A stretch of DNA of 64,000 bases from Actinospineispora acaciae DSM 45401 (GCF_000620785.1 NZ_JIAI01000002.1:302100-366099); one strand, 5' to 3'. Shown: positions 42,165 through 50,999, counted from the stretch's first letter. Numbers and translations are program-made. The notes: generated by a model from the sequence alone, not told the origin.

Positions 42165-43135
42165 GCGGCCAACTCGCCCGTGTAGAGCTCCCACCAGTTC
42201 CGGTCCGCGTCCCGGAGCTCGAAGAACCGGCCTCCTGGGCGCGGCTGAATGCCGGTGATGTCGGTGATGTGCCATTCGTCCGAGACGGATGTCACCACCC
42301 GGTGCGCCTCGGCCAGCTCGGCGTCATCGGAGAAGTGCAGCCTGTTCCGCAGGAAATGCGGCATGTCGGGGTCGGACTGCGGCGGGGCGACCACGGCGTA
42401 GCGGTGGTCGGTGCCCAGCCCGACGGCCAGCGAGACGGGCGTGAGCTGTTTGACGTCAAGGCCGAGCACCGCCTCGTAGAAGCGGCGCGACGCGTGGATG
42501 TCCCTCGACTCCAGGGTGCCGTGGGAGATGTGGGTCGTCGGCAGCGCCGCGGCGGCCCGACCCTCGGGCCGGGTCGGCCGCCGCCCCGCGCGGTCCTCCG
42601 AGAACAGGATGTCGCCGCGCGAGGCGAACCAGGCACGGACCTCCTCGGCGGACATGTCGGGTCCGCCGGTGAGATCGGGCAGGAAGTTCTCGCTCGGCCC
42701 GTCCACCGAACGGTTGACCTCCCACCAGTTCCCGTCCCGGTCCTGCAGGAAGAAGCCGAGCGAGCCGTGCTGCAACGCGGGTTTCGTCACTCGCTTGATG
42801 CCGAACCGGGCCTGCGCGGCGAGCACGGACCGGTAGGCCTCGTCGATGTCGCCGAGCACGTAGACACCGTTGTGGCTCAGCAGCGGCATCTCATTGCCGG
42901 CCGCCACCTCCTCGACCACGTAGCAGTGCGCGTAGCCCAACCGGACCACGAGCCGGCCCGATCCCTCCCGCACGTCGAGCCCCAGAACCTGCTCGTAGAA
43001 CGCGCGGCTCAGGTCGAGATCACGGGATGGGAGGGAGCCGCCGCTGAGGGCGGTCGGGGCCAACAGGGGCTGTCCTGTCCAACGCTGCGTCATGGTGGGC
43101 ACGGGCCACTCCGATGGGGTCGGCATGAAGTCCAT
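42161..43135 (-). CDS. Two-module VOC-superfamily protein (dioxygenase or glyoxalase type)
   Basis: About 324 residues with two VOC modules. Module 1 runs SGGSLPSRDLDLSRAFYEQVLGLDV to RDGNWWEVN. Module 2 runs SHGTLESRDIHASRRFYEAVLGLDV, with candidate ligands His (SHG), His (RLHF) and Glu (NWWELY). It may be an extradiol dioxygenase-like enzyme for the C-C hydrolase encoded opposite, but the NWWE ends are commoner in glyoxalase-like members. The start is uncertain: ATG 43135 abuts the palindromic operator and would be leaderless, while ATG 43093 is an alternative. Confidence 0.75.
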   Translation of the reverse strand: MDFMPTPSEWPVPTMTQRWTGQPLLAPTALSGGSLPSRDLDLSRAFYEQVLGLDVREGSGRLVVRLGYAHCYVVEEVAAGNEMPLLSHNGVYVLGDIDEAYRSVLAAQARFGIKRVTKPALQHGSLGFFLQDRDGNWWEVNRSVDGPSENFLPDLTGGPDMSAEEVRAWFASRGDILFSEDRAGRRPTRPEGRAAAALPTTHISHGTLESRDIHASRRFYEAVLGLDVKQLTPVSLAVGLGTDHRYAVVAPPQSDPDMPHFLRNRLHFSDDAELAEAHRVVTSVSDEWHITDITGIQPRPGGRFFELRDADRNWWELYTGELAA

Positions 43136-43137
43136 AT

Positions 43138-43157
43138 GGACCGGACTCGTCCGGTCC
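43138..43157. promoter_or_regulatory. 20-bp TetR-type operator, copy 1
   Basis: Perfect palindrome GGACCGGAC-TC-GTCCGGTCC (9-bp arms, 2-bp centre) between the VOC gene (leftward) and the C-C hydrolase gene (rightward). The identical 20 bp occurs at 50243-50262. Confidence 0.8.
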
Positions 43158-43236
43158 GATAGGTTGAGCAAACACCGCGCCGCCGGCCGTTGTCAAGCAG
43201 GGCCGGTGGTGCTCATCGAGGGATCGGAGGAGCCAG

Positions 43237-44064
43237 GTGACGGGTGTCGCTGATGTCGAGGGCGGCTCGTGGATCGACGCCGCCGGCGTGCGCACGCACT
43301 ACCACGACGCGGGCGAGGGGTCGCCGGTGATCTTGTTGCACGGTTCCGGGCCCGGGGTGTCGGCCTGGGCGAACTGGGGCGGTGTGTTGCCGTCGTTGGC
43401 CGGTCGGCACCGGGCGATCGCGATCGACCTGGCGGGCTTCGGCGGGTCCGACAAGCCGCTGGACGTGACCTACGGGGTGGCGCTGTGGGCCGGTCAGGTC
43501 CGCGAGGTGTTGGCTCGGCTGGAGATCGAGCGGGCCTCGTTCGTCGGCAACTCGATGGGCGGGCGGGTTGCCCTGCAGATCGCGCTGGACGCGCCGGGCA
43601 CGGTGGACAGGCTGGTCCTGATGGGTGCGGCCGGCCTGCTCGCGCGGCCGACGCCGGCGCTGTCGGCCATCCGCGACTACGCGCCGTCCCGGCAGGCTAT
43701 GCGCGAGCTGCTCGCCGGCTGCTTCGTCCACGACCCGTCGCTGGTCAGCGAGGAGGTGGTCGAGACGCGATTTCGGGCCAGCGAAGCGCCCGGGGCACAC
43801 GAGGCGTACCGCCGGATGTTCGACGCGGCCGGCTCGGCCGATGACATGCTGCTCTCCGACGCGGAGCTGGGGTCGGTGACGTGTCCGACCCTGGTGGTGC
43901 ACGGCCGCGAGGACAAGGTGGTGCCCGTCGCCAACGGGCTGCGGATGGCGGAGCTGATCCCGGGGGCCGACCTGCTCGTGTTGGGCCGCTGCGGTCACTG
44001 GACGCAGGTCGAGCGGGCCACCGCGTTCACGGCCGCGGTCCTGGACTTCCTCAGCCGGAGCTGA
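43237..44064 (+). CDS. Alpha/beta hydrolase, meta-cleavage-product type
   Basis: A 275-residue hydrolase: VILLHGSGPGVSAWANWGGVLPSL oxyanion segment, nucleophile GNSMGGR near residue 107, acid in VHGREDKVVPV and His in GRCGHWTQVERA. SGPGVSAWANW is typical of bacterial 2-hydroxymuconic-semialdehyde-type hydrolases. GGAGGAG precedes GTG 43237. It is the only rightward gene of this locus and its promoter region carries the shared 20-bp operator. Its end overlaps the SDR gene by 14 bp. Confidence 0.9.
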   Translation: MTGVADVEGGSWIDAAGVRTHYHDAGEGSPVILLHGSGPGVSAWANWGGVLPSLAGRHRAIAIDLAGFGGSDKPLDVTYGVALWAGQVREVLARLEIERASFVGNSMGGRVALQIALDAPGTVDRLVLMGAAGLLARPTPALSAIRDYAPSRQAMRELLAGCFVHDPSLVSEEVVETRFRASEAPGAHEAYRRMFDAAGSADDMLLSDAELGSVTCPTLVVHGREDKVVPVANGLRMAELIPGADLLVLGRCGHWTQVERATAFTAAVLDFLSRS

Positions 44065-44878
44065 CCGCCTGGCCCAACACCCGCCGGACCAGCCGCCGCG
44101 ACTCGGCGCGCAGCCGGTCGCGGCTGGCCGGCTCCAGGGCCTGCGGGTTGGGATCACGCGCCGCGCCGTGCTCGAAGTAGCGTCCGCCGGGGCCTTCGAG
44201 CGGGCTGTTGATCAGCTGGAGGACCGCCTGGACGCCCTCGTCGAGCCCGCTTCGCGGGTGCGTGACCATCTTCGTCGGCATGAAGGTCGCCGGGTGCAGC
44301 GCGTCGACGGTCACGCCGCGCCCGGTGAGCTCGGCCGCGAGGTCGATGGTGAACATCACCTGGGCGAGCTTGCTCTGGCAGTAGGCGCGGCCGGCGTCGA
44401 AACCGCGGTGCAGTTGCAGGTCGGAGAAGTCGATCTCGAACGCGGCCTGCGCCACCGAGCTGATGTTGACGACCCTGGACGGCCGCGACCGGGCGAGCAG
44501 CGGCAGCAGCGTCCGGGTGAGGTGGTAGTGGGCCAGGTAGTTGACGGCGAACCGCAGCTCGATGCCGTCATCGCTGACCGGACGCCCCTCGGCGCCCGGG
44601 ATCACCGCACCGACGCCGGCGTTGTTCACCAGCACGTCGAGGCGCGGCTCGCGGTCGCGGACCTCCACGGCGAGCGCGTGGACGTCGCCGAGGCTGGCGA
44701 AGTCGGCGCGGTGGGTCGATACCTGGACGCCGGCGACCGCGGCCCGGATCTCGTCGGCCGTCTCGCGCAACCGACGGGGGTCCCGGCCGTGCAGCAGCAG
44801 CCGCACGCCCTGCCGCGCCAGGGCGTGCGCGAGCGCCCGGCCCAGCCCGTCGGTTGCGCCGGTGATCAGAACGTTCAC
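44051..44878 (-). CDS. Short-chain dehydrogenase/reductase (retinol-dehydrogenase-like)
   Basis: A 275-residue extended SDR: cofactor loop TGATDGLGRALA, NNAGVG, catalytic Ser in VVNISSVAQ and Y-x-x-x-K in AYCQSKLA. The RADFASLGDVHAL segment and C-terminal HGAARDPNPQAL resemble WW-oxidoreductase/retinol dehydrogenase-like SDRs. It is coupled (ATGA) to the second SDR gene upstream. It likely oxidises or reduces an intermediate of the pathway; the substrate is unknown. Confidence 0.87.
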   Translation of the reverse strand: MNVLITGATDGLGRALAHALARQGVRLLLHGRDPRRLRETADEIRAAVAGVQVSTHRADFASLGDVHALAVEVRDREPRLDVLVNNAGVGAVIPGAEGRPVSDDGIELRFAVNYLAHYHLTRTLLPLLARSRPSRVVNISSVAQAAFEIDFSDLQLHRGFDAGRAYCQSKLAQVMFTIDLAAELTGRGVTVDALHPATFMPTKMVTHPRSGLDEGVQAVLQLINSPLEGPGGRYFEHGAARDPNPQALEPASRDRLRAESRRLVRRVLGQAVSSG

Positions 44879-45624
44879 GACAGCATGCCGCCGTCCACCC
44901 GGATCACGCTGCCGTGGACGTAGGACGACTCGTCGCTGAACAGCCAGGCGACCAGGTCGGCGATCTCGGCGGGGGTGGCGAGCCGGCCCAGCGGGATCCG
45001 CTCGGTGGGGTTGGGGCCGTCCTGGGGCGCCTCGGCGGCGAAGGACGCGGTCATGGCGGTGTCGACGATGCCGGGGCAGATCGCGTTGACCCGGATCCCG
45101 GTGCCGCCGACCTCGTGCGCGGCCACCTTGGTCAGTCCGACGACGGCATGCTTGCTGGCCACGTACGAGGTCAGGCCGGGGGTGCCGACCAGGCCGCCGA
45201 TGCTGGACGTGTTGACGATCGAGCCACCGGTGCCCTGCTGGCGCATCTGCCGCAGCACCGCGCGCAGGCCGAGGAAGGTGCCCCGGACGTTCACCGAGAT
45301 CACCTTGTCGAAGCTCGCGGGGTCGAGGTCGGCCATGCCGGCGATCGCGCCGACGATGCCGGCGTTGTTGTGGAAGAGGTCGACGGCGCCGAACTCGTCG
45401 AGGGCGGCGGCCAGGTAGCTCTCGGTTCCCTCGGCGCTGGACACATCCGCGGCGACGGCGATCGCCGCCGGCAGGCTCTTCGCGAGGTCTTCGGCGGCGC
45501 CCGCGTCGCGGTCCACGATGACCAGGCGGCAGCCCTCGACGCCGAGCCGCCGGGCGACCTCGGATCCGATTCCGCCGGCTCCGCCCGTGATCACCGCGAC
45601 CTTGCCGGTCAGTCCACGCAACAT
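44875..45624 (-). CDS. Short-chain dehydrogenase/reductase (FabG-like)
   Basis: A 249-residue classical SDR: TGGAGGIGSEVA, DVSSAEGT, NNAGIV, catalytic Ser-Ser in IVNTSSIGG, Y-x-x-x-K in YVASKHA and the C-terminal VHGSVIRVDGG. It probably acts on a secondary alcohol/ketone group. It lies 52 bp after the ABC permease gene on the same strand and is coupled to the next SDR, extending the 50228-44051 operon. Confidence 0.9.
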   Translation of the reverse strand: MLRGLTGKVAVITGGAGGIGSEVARRLGVEGCRLVIVDRDAGAAEDLAKSLPAAIAVAADVSSAEGTESYLAAALDEFGAVDLFHNNAGIVGAIAGMADLDPASFDKVISVNVRGTFLGLRAVLRQMRQQGTGGSIVNTSSIGGLVGTPGLTSYVASKHAVVGLTKVAAHEVGGTGIRVNAICPGIVDTAMTASFAAEAPQDGPNPTERIPLGRLATPAEIADLVAWLFSDESSYVHGSVIRVDGGMLS

Positions 45625-45676
45625 CTGTCTGCTCCTTCTCGCTCGGTGGTGCTTCTGTGGTTTCGGGGTGTGGGAG

Positions 45677-46666
45677 TCAGCGGCGCCGGCGGGCGAGGGC
45701 GGCCGCCAGTCCGACGGCGACCAGCAGCGCGGTGCCGTTGAACGTCGGCTGCACCCAGGTGTCCACGCCGATCAGGCTCAGCCCGCTGACCGCGACGGCG
45801 ACGAAGAAGACGCCCACGAGGGTGCCGAAGACGTTGAAGCGCCCCGGTCGGATGCAGGTCGCGCCGAGAAAGACGGCGGCCAGCGCCGCGAAGAGCATGT
45901 CGGGGCCGGTGCTGGGGTTGCCGGCTCCGAGGTTGGCGGTGGCGATCACCCCGCCGATGCCGGCGGTGATCCCGCTGCCGAGGAAGCTGACGAAGCTCGT
46001 CCGGCGCACCTCGATGCCGACGAGGTGGGCGGCCCGTCGGTTGGCGCCGACGGCGTGCAGGTGGCGTCCGTAGGGGGTGTGGTCCAGGACGTGCCAGACC
46101 GCGAGCGTCACGACCGCCAGCACGACGCCGGTCAGCGGCACGCCGGCCAGGCCTGCGCTGGCGAACCCGGTGAACGCCGGGTCGACGCCGGCGATCGAGC
46201 GTCCGCCGGTGTACCACTGCACGAGGCCGGAGATGACCGTCGCGGTCGCCAGCGTGACGATGATCGAGTCGAGCTCCAGGATCGCCACGGCGACGGCGTT
46301 GACCAGGCCGACCGCGGCCCCGACGGCGACACCGACCATGACGGCCGCGGCGGGCGGGAGGCCGTGGCGGGCGCTCGCGGCGGCCGTCCCGATGGCCGAG
46401 AGCCCCAGGCTCGCGCCCACGCTGAGGTCGAACTGCCCGCCGACCAGCGGGATCAGCGCCGCGAGCGCGAGCAGCGAGACCACGACCTGGCCGCCGATGA
46501 TGGTGCGGATGTTGGCCTCGGAGGCGAACGCCACCCGCGACTCACCGTAACTGGCGAAGAAGATCACCAGCGCGGCCAGGAGCAGGATCAGACCGCCGCG
46601 CTCGACACCGGCTGTGAGCGTCCGTGCCCGGCCGGTGCCGCCGCTGGACCGCTGCGTCGTGCTCAT
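45677..46666 (-). CDS. Sugar-type ABC transporter permease (RbsC-like)
   Basis: A 329-residue permease with about 9-10 membrane segments: GQVVVSLLALAALIPLVGGQFDLSVGASLGL is the BPD_transp_2 hallmark, with GRHLHAVGANRRAAHLVGI in the cytoplasmic loop and LAALAAVFLGATCIRPGRFNVFGT. It overlaps the ATPase gene upstream (ATGA). Ribose-type importers also carry non-sugar compounds; its embedding among aromatic-type genes suggests this here. Confidence 0.9.
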   Translation of the reverse strand: MSTTQRSSGGTGRARTLTAGVERGGLILLLAALVIFFASYGESRVAFASEANIRTIIGGQVVVSLLALAALIPLVGGQFDLSVGASLGLSAIGTAAASARHGLPPAAAVMVGVAVGAAVGLVNAVAVAILELDSIIVTLATATVISGLVQWYTGGRSIAGVDPAFTGFASAGLAGVPLTGVVLAVVTLAVWHVLDHTPYGRHLHAVGANRRAAHLVGIEVRRTSFVSFLGSGITAGIGGVIATANLGAGNPSTGPDMLFAALAAVFLGATCIRPGRFNVFGTLVGVFFVAVAVSGLSLIGVDTWVQPTFNGTALLVAVGLAAALARRRR

Positions 46667-48207
46667 CGGCCGGCCGCCTTCGCGGTCACCAGGTTGGTGA
46701 TCTCGCCGCGCGCCACCGGGCCGTGCAGCTCGTCCACCAGCCGTCCGTGCGCCATGATGAGGATCCGGTCGCACAGGCCGGCGAGCTCGTCGACGTCCGA
46801 GGACGCGAGCAGCACGCTCGTCCCGCCGCCGTGCGCCGCGTGGCGGATGAACCGTTCGATCTCGCGCCGGGCGCCGACGTCCACGCCCTGGGTGGGCTCG
46901 TCCAGGAGCAGCAGCGTGGGCTCGCGCCGCAGCCAGCGCGCGAAGACGACCTTCTGTTGGTTGCCCCCGGACAGCGTGTTCAGCGGCGCGTCGATCGACG
47001 CCGCGTTGACCAGGAACCGGGCGCACAGCGCGGCGGCGTCCCGGCGTTCCGCCCGGGAGTCGATGCGCCATCGCCGCCAGTACCGACCGTGCACGGCGGC
47101 GGAGATGTTGGCGGCAACGTCCATGCCGGTCAGTGCGGCGTCCCGGGCGCGGTCCGAGGGCACGTAGGCGATGCCCGCCTTCATCGCCCGGCCAGGGCTG
47201 CCCAGCCGGAGCTCCGCGCCGGCGACCCGGACGGTTCCCCGGGTCATCGGCGTCACCCCGAACAGCCCCCGCAGCAGCTCGCTGTGGCCCGCTCCGCGCA
47301 GGCCGGTCAGCCCGACGATCTCCCCTCGACGGACCGACAGGGACACCTCGCGCACCCCCGGGCCGGTCAACGCCTCCACCGTCACGCCGGCGGTGGAGCC
47401 CGGCGGGGGCCCCGAGCGGGACGCCGCCACCGGCCGCGCGGCGCCCCCGGCCACGAGGTCGGCGAGCGAGTCCTCGGACAGGCCCGAGGCGGCCCGGCAG
47501 GCGACGCGGCGGCCGTCCCGCAGAACCGTCACCCGGTCGGCGACGGCCAGGACCTCCCGCAGCCGGTGGTCGATCAGCAGGATCGTCTGCCCGCGCGAGG
47601 CGAACCTGCGCAGCGCGTCCAGCAGGTCCTCGACGTCGCGGTCCGGCAGCGCGGCGGTGGGCTCGTCGAGGACGAGCACCGAGGTGGCCCGCTCCCGCTG
47701 GTCCCGCTGGTCCTGCAGCACCCGGGCGATGGCGACCATGGTCTGGTCGGCCATCGACAGGCTGGACATCGACGCCCTCGGCGCGACCGGGATCTCGAAC
47801 CGTTCGAGGATCTCGCTCGACCGGCGGTACAGCCGCCTCCAGGCGATCCGGGTGGACCGGGACAGCGGATAGCCCGATCCGAGGGCGAGGTTCTCGGCCA
47901 CCGACAGGTCGTCGAAGGTGCACGGGTCCTGATGAACCAGGCGAACGCGGGCCGGCGAGGCGGCGGCGAGCTCGTCGACCGTCAGCCGGCGCCCGTCGAA
48001 CATCAGCGTTTCGGCGGCATCGGCTCGCACCAACCCGGCCAGGATCTGCACGAACGTGGTCTTGCCCGAGCCGTTCGCGCCGACCAGGCCGTGGATCTCG
48101 CCCCGGTGGACGTCGATCGAGAGCCCGTCCAGCGCCTGGGTGGCGCCGAAGCGCTTGCGCAGGCCGGTGGCGGCGAACATGGCGTCGTGGCGGGCCGGGT
48201 CACCCAT
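46663..48207 (-). CDS. Sugar-type ABC transporter ATP-binding protein (RbsA-like, duplicated ATPase)
   Basis: A 514-residue protein with two ATPase halves. The first has Walker A GANGSGKTT, degenerate signature SMADQTM and Walker B VLVLDEPTAALPD. The second has the degenerate P-loop GLRGAGHSE usual for this family, signature LSGGNQQK and Walker B LLLLDEPTQGVD. ATG 48207 overlaps the binding-protein stop by 8 bp. It powers the importer with the RbsC-like permease. Confidence 0.92.
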   Translation of the reverse strand: MGDPARHDAMFAATGLRKRFGATQALDGLSIDVHRGEIHGLVGANGSGKTTFVQILAGLVRADAAETLMFDGRRLTVDELAAASPARVRLVHQDPCTFDDLSVAENLALGSGYPLSRSTRIAWRRLYRRSSEILERFEIPVAPRASMSSLSMADQTMVAIARVLQDQRDQRERATSVLVLDEPTAALPDRDVEDLLDALRRFASRGQTILLIDHRLREVLAVADRVTVLRDGRRVACRAASGLSEDSLADLVAGGAARPVAASRSGPPPGSTAGVTVEALTGPGVREVSLSVRRGEIVGLTGLRGAGHSELLRGLFGVTPMTRGTVRVAGAELRLGSPGRAMKAGIAYVPSDRARDAALTGMDVAANISAAVHGRYWRRWRIDSRAERRDAAALCARFLVNAASIDAPLNTLSGGNQQKVVFARWLRREPTLLLLDEPTQGVDVGARREIERFIRHAAHGGGTSVLLASSDVDELAGLCDRILIMAHGRLVDELHGPVARGEITNLVTAKAAGR

Positions 48208-49345
48208 TGCGCCGCCAGGTGGCGGTGTACCGCGCCACGAAGTCGACCGGCGGGGTGTATCCGGCCCCGGGCCTCGGCAGGTTGTGTGTCGCGTCGACCA
48301 GCTGCAACCCGACACCGGCGGGCTCGGGCGGCGCACCGTGGAAGGCCCGGTTGAGCGAGTCGATCGCGGCGTACATGAACCACTCGTTGGAGAAGCACAG
48401 CTCGCCCACGACCTCCCCGGAGCGGACGTAGCCGATGCCGGTCGCGGTGCCTTCGCCGCCTTCGACCGTGAGCCGGCGTCCGGACTGCCTGGCCGCCGCC
48501 AGCGCGCCCTGGTCGAACAGGGCGTCGGCCGGGACGTTGAGCACCGTCGCCCTCGGGTCGCGCACGAGCGCGGAGGCGATCCTGTTCTGGATCTTGGTGC
48601 TGTCGATGAAGTCGGCCTGGCTGATCTCGACCCGCGACGAGACCGCGCACCCCGGGCACACCGCGCGCAGCTCGGCGGAGAAGGCGGCCTCCTCGATCTT
48701 CCAGGCCGGGACGTCCTCGCTGAAGACGTTGAGCACCTGGCCGGTCCCGTTGCTCACGTTCGCCACGTAGTGCGCGCGCCGCCGGCCGAGCTCGGCGAGG
48801 AACTCGGTCATGCTCCGGGCGTCCCCGCTCGGCACCACCTGCGTGCTCACCAGGCGAGGTCCGGTCTCGCCCGGCTCGACGCCGCAGTGGAAGCCGGCGT
48901 AGTTGACGACCTGCAGGCCTGCGGCCAGGGCCTCGCGCAGCGCGGAGGTGACGGTCGCGCAGTCGACGGAGACCAGGACGAGGCCGTCGGCGCGCGCGGC
49001 GACCGCCTGCCTGATGCCGCGCGCGATCGTCTCCGGGCTGAACGCGCCGTCGAACACGGTCGGGGCCCAGCCGATCCGGACCGCCGCGTTCTCCGCGCCC
49101 CGGGTGGACTCCGCGCACCCGGACGCGTTCTGGCCGCACGAGACGATCCAGACCTTCTTGCCCGGGGCGGGAGCGGGCCCCGTCGTCGGCGCGGTGTGGT
49201 TGGTCCCGGCGTAGAGCCGTTCGAGCGGGACGGCGGAGTGCTGGGCGGCGGCCGCGCCGGTGGCGGCGACCGGCGTGGTCGATCCGCATCCGGCGAGCAG
49301 GACCACGCCCGTGAGCAAAGTGAGCAGGGAGAGCAGGCGACGCAT
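48200..49345 (-). CDS. Sugar-type ABC transporter substrate-binding lipoprotein
   Basis: A 381-residue exported receptor with lipobox LLAGC (about residues 16-20) and the periplasmic-binding type I fold: KVWIVSCGQNASGCAESTRGAENAAVRIGW, GIRQAVAARADGLVLVSVDC, SALVRDPRATVLNVPADALFDQG. Extra cysteine pairs (C-x-x-x-x-x-x-C near the start, CPGC in the middle) are unusual for sugar receptors and could form disulfides. It is in the operon with RbsA/RbsC-like genes, downstream of the enoyl-CoA-hydratase gene. Confidence 0.87.
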   Translation of the reverse strand: MRRLLSLLTLLTGVVLLAGCGSTTPVAATGAAAAQHSAVPLERLYAGTNHTAPTTGPAPAPGKKVWIVSCGQNASGCAESTRGAENAAVRIGWAPTVFDGAFSPETIARGIRQAVAARADGLVLVSVDCATVTSALREALAAGLQVVNYAGFHCGVEPGETGPRLVSTQVVPSGDARSMTEFLAELGRRRAHYVANVSNGTGQVLNVFSEDVPAWKIEEAAFSAELRAVCPGCAVSSRVEISQADFIDSTKIQNRIASALVRDPRATVLNVPADALFDQGALAAARQSGRRLTVEGGEGTATGIGYVRSGEVVGELCFSNEWFMYAAIDSLNRAFHGAPPEPAGVGLQLVDATHNLPRPGAGYTPPVDFVARYTATWRRNG

Positions 49346-49397
49346 CGTTGTGCCTCCTGGTGAGCGGACTTGCGCGGACTCGGACGGCGGGCGCGCC

Positions 49398-50228
49398 CTA
49401 CCGGCCGGCGAACCGGCCCGGGCGGCCCTCCCGGTGGGCGGTGATCACTTCGCGCATGTCGGCCGACGTCGCGGCCAGGCCCTCGTAGGCGAGGCCGAGC
49501 TCGAGCACCTCGCCCGCGCGCGCCAGCAGCCCTCGGTTCACCGCCCGCTTGGTGCCCTGCACGGCGAGCGGGGGAAGGGCCGCGATCCGCGCCGCGAGGG
49601 CACGCCCGGCCGACAGCGCCTCGGCCGGCTGGTCGACCAGGTCGGTGACCAGGCCCATCCGAAAGGCGTCCTCGGCCGGGATCGGGTCGCCGGTGAGCAG
49701 GTAGCGCTTCGCCCGCAACACGCCGACCGAGTGCGGCCACACCACCGGCCCGCCGTCACCGGCAACCAGCCCCATGGTCACGTGCGGCTCGGCGAGCGAC
49801 GCCGACCGCGCGGCCACCACCGCGTCACACGCGAGCGCGACCGTGGCGCCGAAGCCCCGGGCCGGGCCGTTCAGCGCGGCCACGACCGGCATCCTCAGGT
49901 CGAGGATGTCGAGGAACAGGCGCCGGGCGGCATCCCCGATCTCCAGCCAGAGCCCCAGGTCCCGGTTCACGTGCTGGAAGAACTCCAGGTTGCCGCCGCT
50001 GCCGGAGAACATCTCTCCGGTCGCCCCGATGACCGCCGCGCGGATGTCGCGCCGGGACCGGAGCCGGCCGATCGCGTCCTGGAACTCGGGATGCAGCGTG
50101 CCGTCGAACGGGTTGCCCTCCTCCGGTCGCGTCAGCACCAACTCCGCCACGCCGCCCCGCACGCTCAGCCGCAACGCGGCGAACTCCCCGAGCGACTCGT
50201 CGGCCATCTCGTCAGTGGGGCTCGTCAT
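49398..50228 (-). CDS. Enoyl-CoA hydratase/isomerase family protein
   Basis: A 276-residue crotonase-fold protein: VAELVLTRPEEGNPFDGTLHPEF, oxyanion-hole segments VIGATGEMFSGSGGNL and ALNGPARGFGATVALACDAVVA, and MGLVAGDGGPVVWPHSVG. The usual first catalytic Glu position reads VAGDGG, so hydratase activity is not certain and isomerase or C-C lyase activity is possible. It is the first gene of the operon running to 44051; the 20-bp operator lies 15 bp upstream of its start. It suggests CoA-thioester chemistry in the pathway. Confidence 0.87.
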   Translation of the reverse strand: MTSPTDEMADESLGEFAALRLSVRGGVAELVLTRPEEGNPFDGTLHPEFQDAIGRLRSRRDIRAAVIGATGEMFSGSGGNLEFFQHVNRDLGLWLEIGDAARRLFLDILDLRMPVVAALNGPARGFGATVALACDAVVAARSASLAEPHVTMGLVAGDGGPVVWPHSVGVLRAKRYLLTGDPIPAEDAFRMGLVTDLVDQPAEALSAGRALAARIAALPPLAVQGTKRAVNRGLLARAGEVLELGLAYEGLAATSADMREVITAHREGRPGRFAGR

Positions 50229-50242
50229 CGCATCTCCTTATC

Positions 50243-50262
50243 GGACCGGACTCGTCCGGTCC
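50243..50262. promoter_or_regulatory. 20-bp TetR-type operator, copy 2
   Basis: GGACCGGAC-TC-GTCCGGTCC, identical in all 20 positions to 43138-43157, in the divergent gap between the enoyl-CoA-hydratase operon and the TetR gene. Confidence 0.8.
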
Positions 50263-50323
50263 GTTCTATCAGCAAGCCGGTCCCCGTGTAAAGGTCGCGC
50301 CTCCGTGCCGAGCCGGGAAGCGC

Positions 50324-50338
50324 GGACCGGACCGGTCC
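50324..50338. promoter_or_regulatory. Shortened operator-like palindrome before the TetR gene
   Basis: GGACCGGACCGGTCC contains the self-complementary GGACCGGTCC (50329-50338). It shares half-sites with the 20-bp operator but with closer spacing, and ends 18 bp before the GTG start, a plausible autoregulation site. Confidence 0.5.
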
Positions 50339-50356
50339 GATCGCTACCCTGGGGCG

Positions 50357-50998
50357 GTGACGCAATCAACCCGCCCCGGAGGCCGCCAGCGGGAGGCGCG
50401 CCGCAACGACGACCGCGTCATCGCCGCGGCGCGCGAGGTGTTCACCCGGGACCCGGCCGCCAAGATGGCCGCGGTCGCCGACGCGGCAGGCGTTGGCAAG
50501 GGCTCGCTGTACCGGCGTTACCGGAGCAAGGAAGAGCTGCTCTACCGGGTCTGCGCGGACGGAATGGAGCAGCTCGTGCAGGCCGCCACCGCCGCGCTCG
50601 AGCGACCCGACGTCGGGCTCGCGTTCGAGGAGTTCCTCGGGTTCTACCTGCGCTCGGGGGCCGGGCCGCAGCTGACCCTCGCCGGCAGCTTCCCGGCCGA
50701 CCGGCCGCTTTTCGAGCTCGCCGGCCGCACGCACCGCGTGATCCAGGAGCTCCTGGATCACGCCGCCGAGGCCGGCGCCGTGCGCACCGACGTCAACGCG
50801 ATCGACCTCTCCCTGCTGATCGTGCAGATCAGCTCGCTGCGTATCGGCGACGCGGGCCGCACGTCCGAGCTGCGGGAGCGCTATCTCGGCCTGGTGCTTC
50901 AGGCCCTGCGGCCGGCGGCCGCGCTTCCGTTGGCCGGTCCGGCGCCGACACAGGCCGAGATCGAGCGGGCGTGGGCCTCGGACGCGGCGGCCGACTGA
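50357..50998 (+). CDS. TetR/AcrR-family transcriptional regulator
   Basis: A 213-residue protein with helix-turn-helix RNDDRVIAAAREVFTRDPAAKMAAVADAAGVGKGSLYRRYRSKEELLYRVC and a helical ligand domain (SBP56-like TetR_C). It starts with GTG at 50357. It is divergent from the enoyl-CoA-hydratase/ABC/SDR operon; the palindrome in front of that operon recurs before the VOC/C-C-hydrolase promoters. One regulator therefore probably controls all three transcription units, with an aromatic acid or CoA thioester as effector. Confidence 0.88.
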   Translation: MTQSTRPGGRQREARRNDDRVIAAAREVFTRDPAAKMAAVADAAGVGKGSLYRRYRSKEELLYRVCADGMEQLVQAATAALERPDVGLAFEEFLGFYLRSGAGPQLTLAGSFPADRPLFELAGRTHRVIQELLDHAAEAGAVRTDVNAIDLSLLIVQISSLRIGDAGRTSELRERYLGLVLQALRPAAALPLAGPAPTQAEIERAWASDAAAD

Positions 50999-50999
50999 T

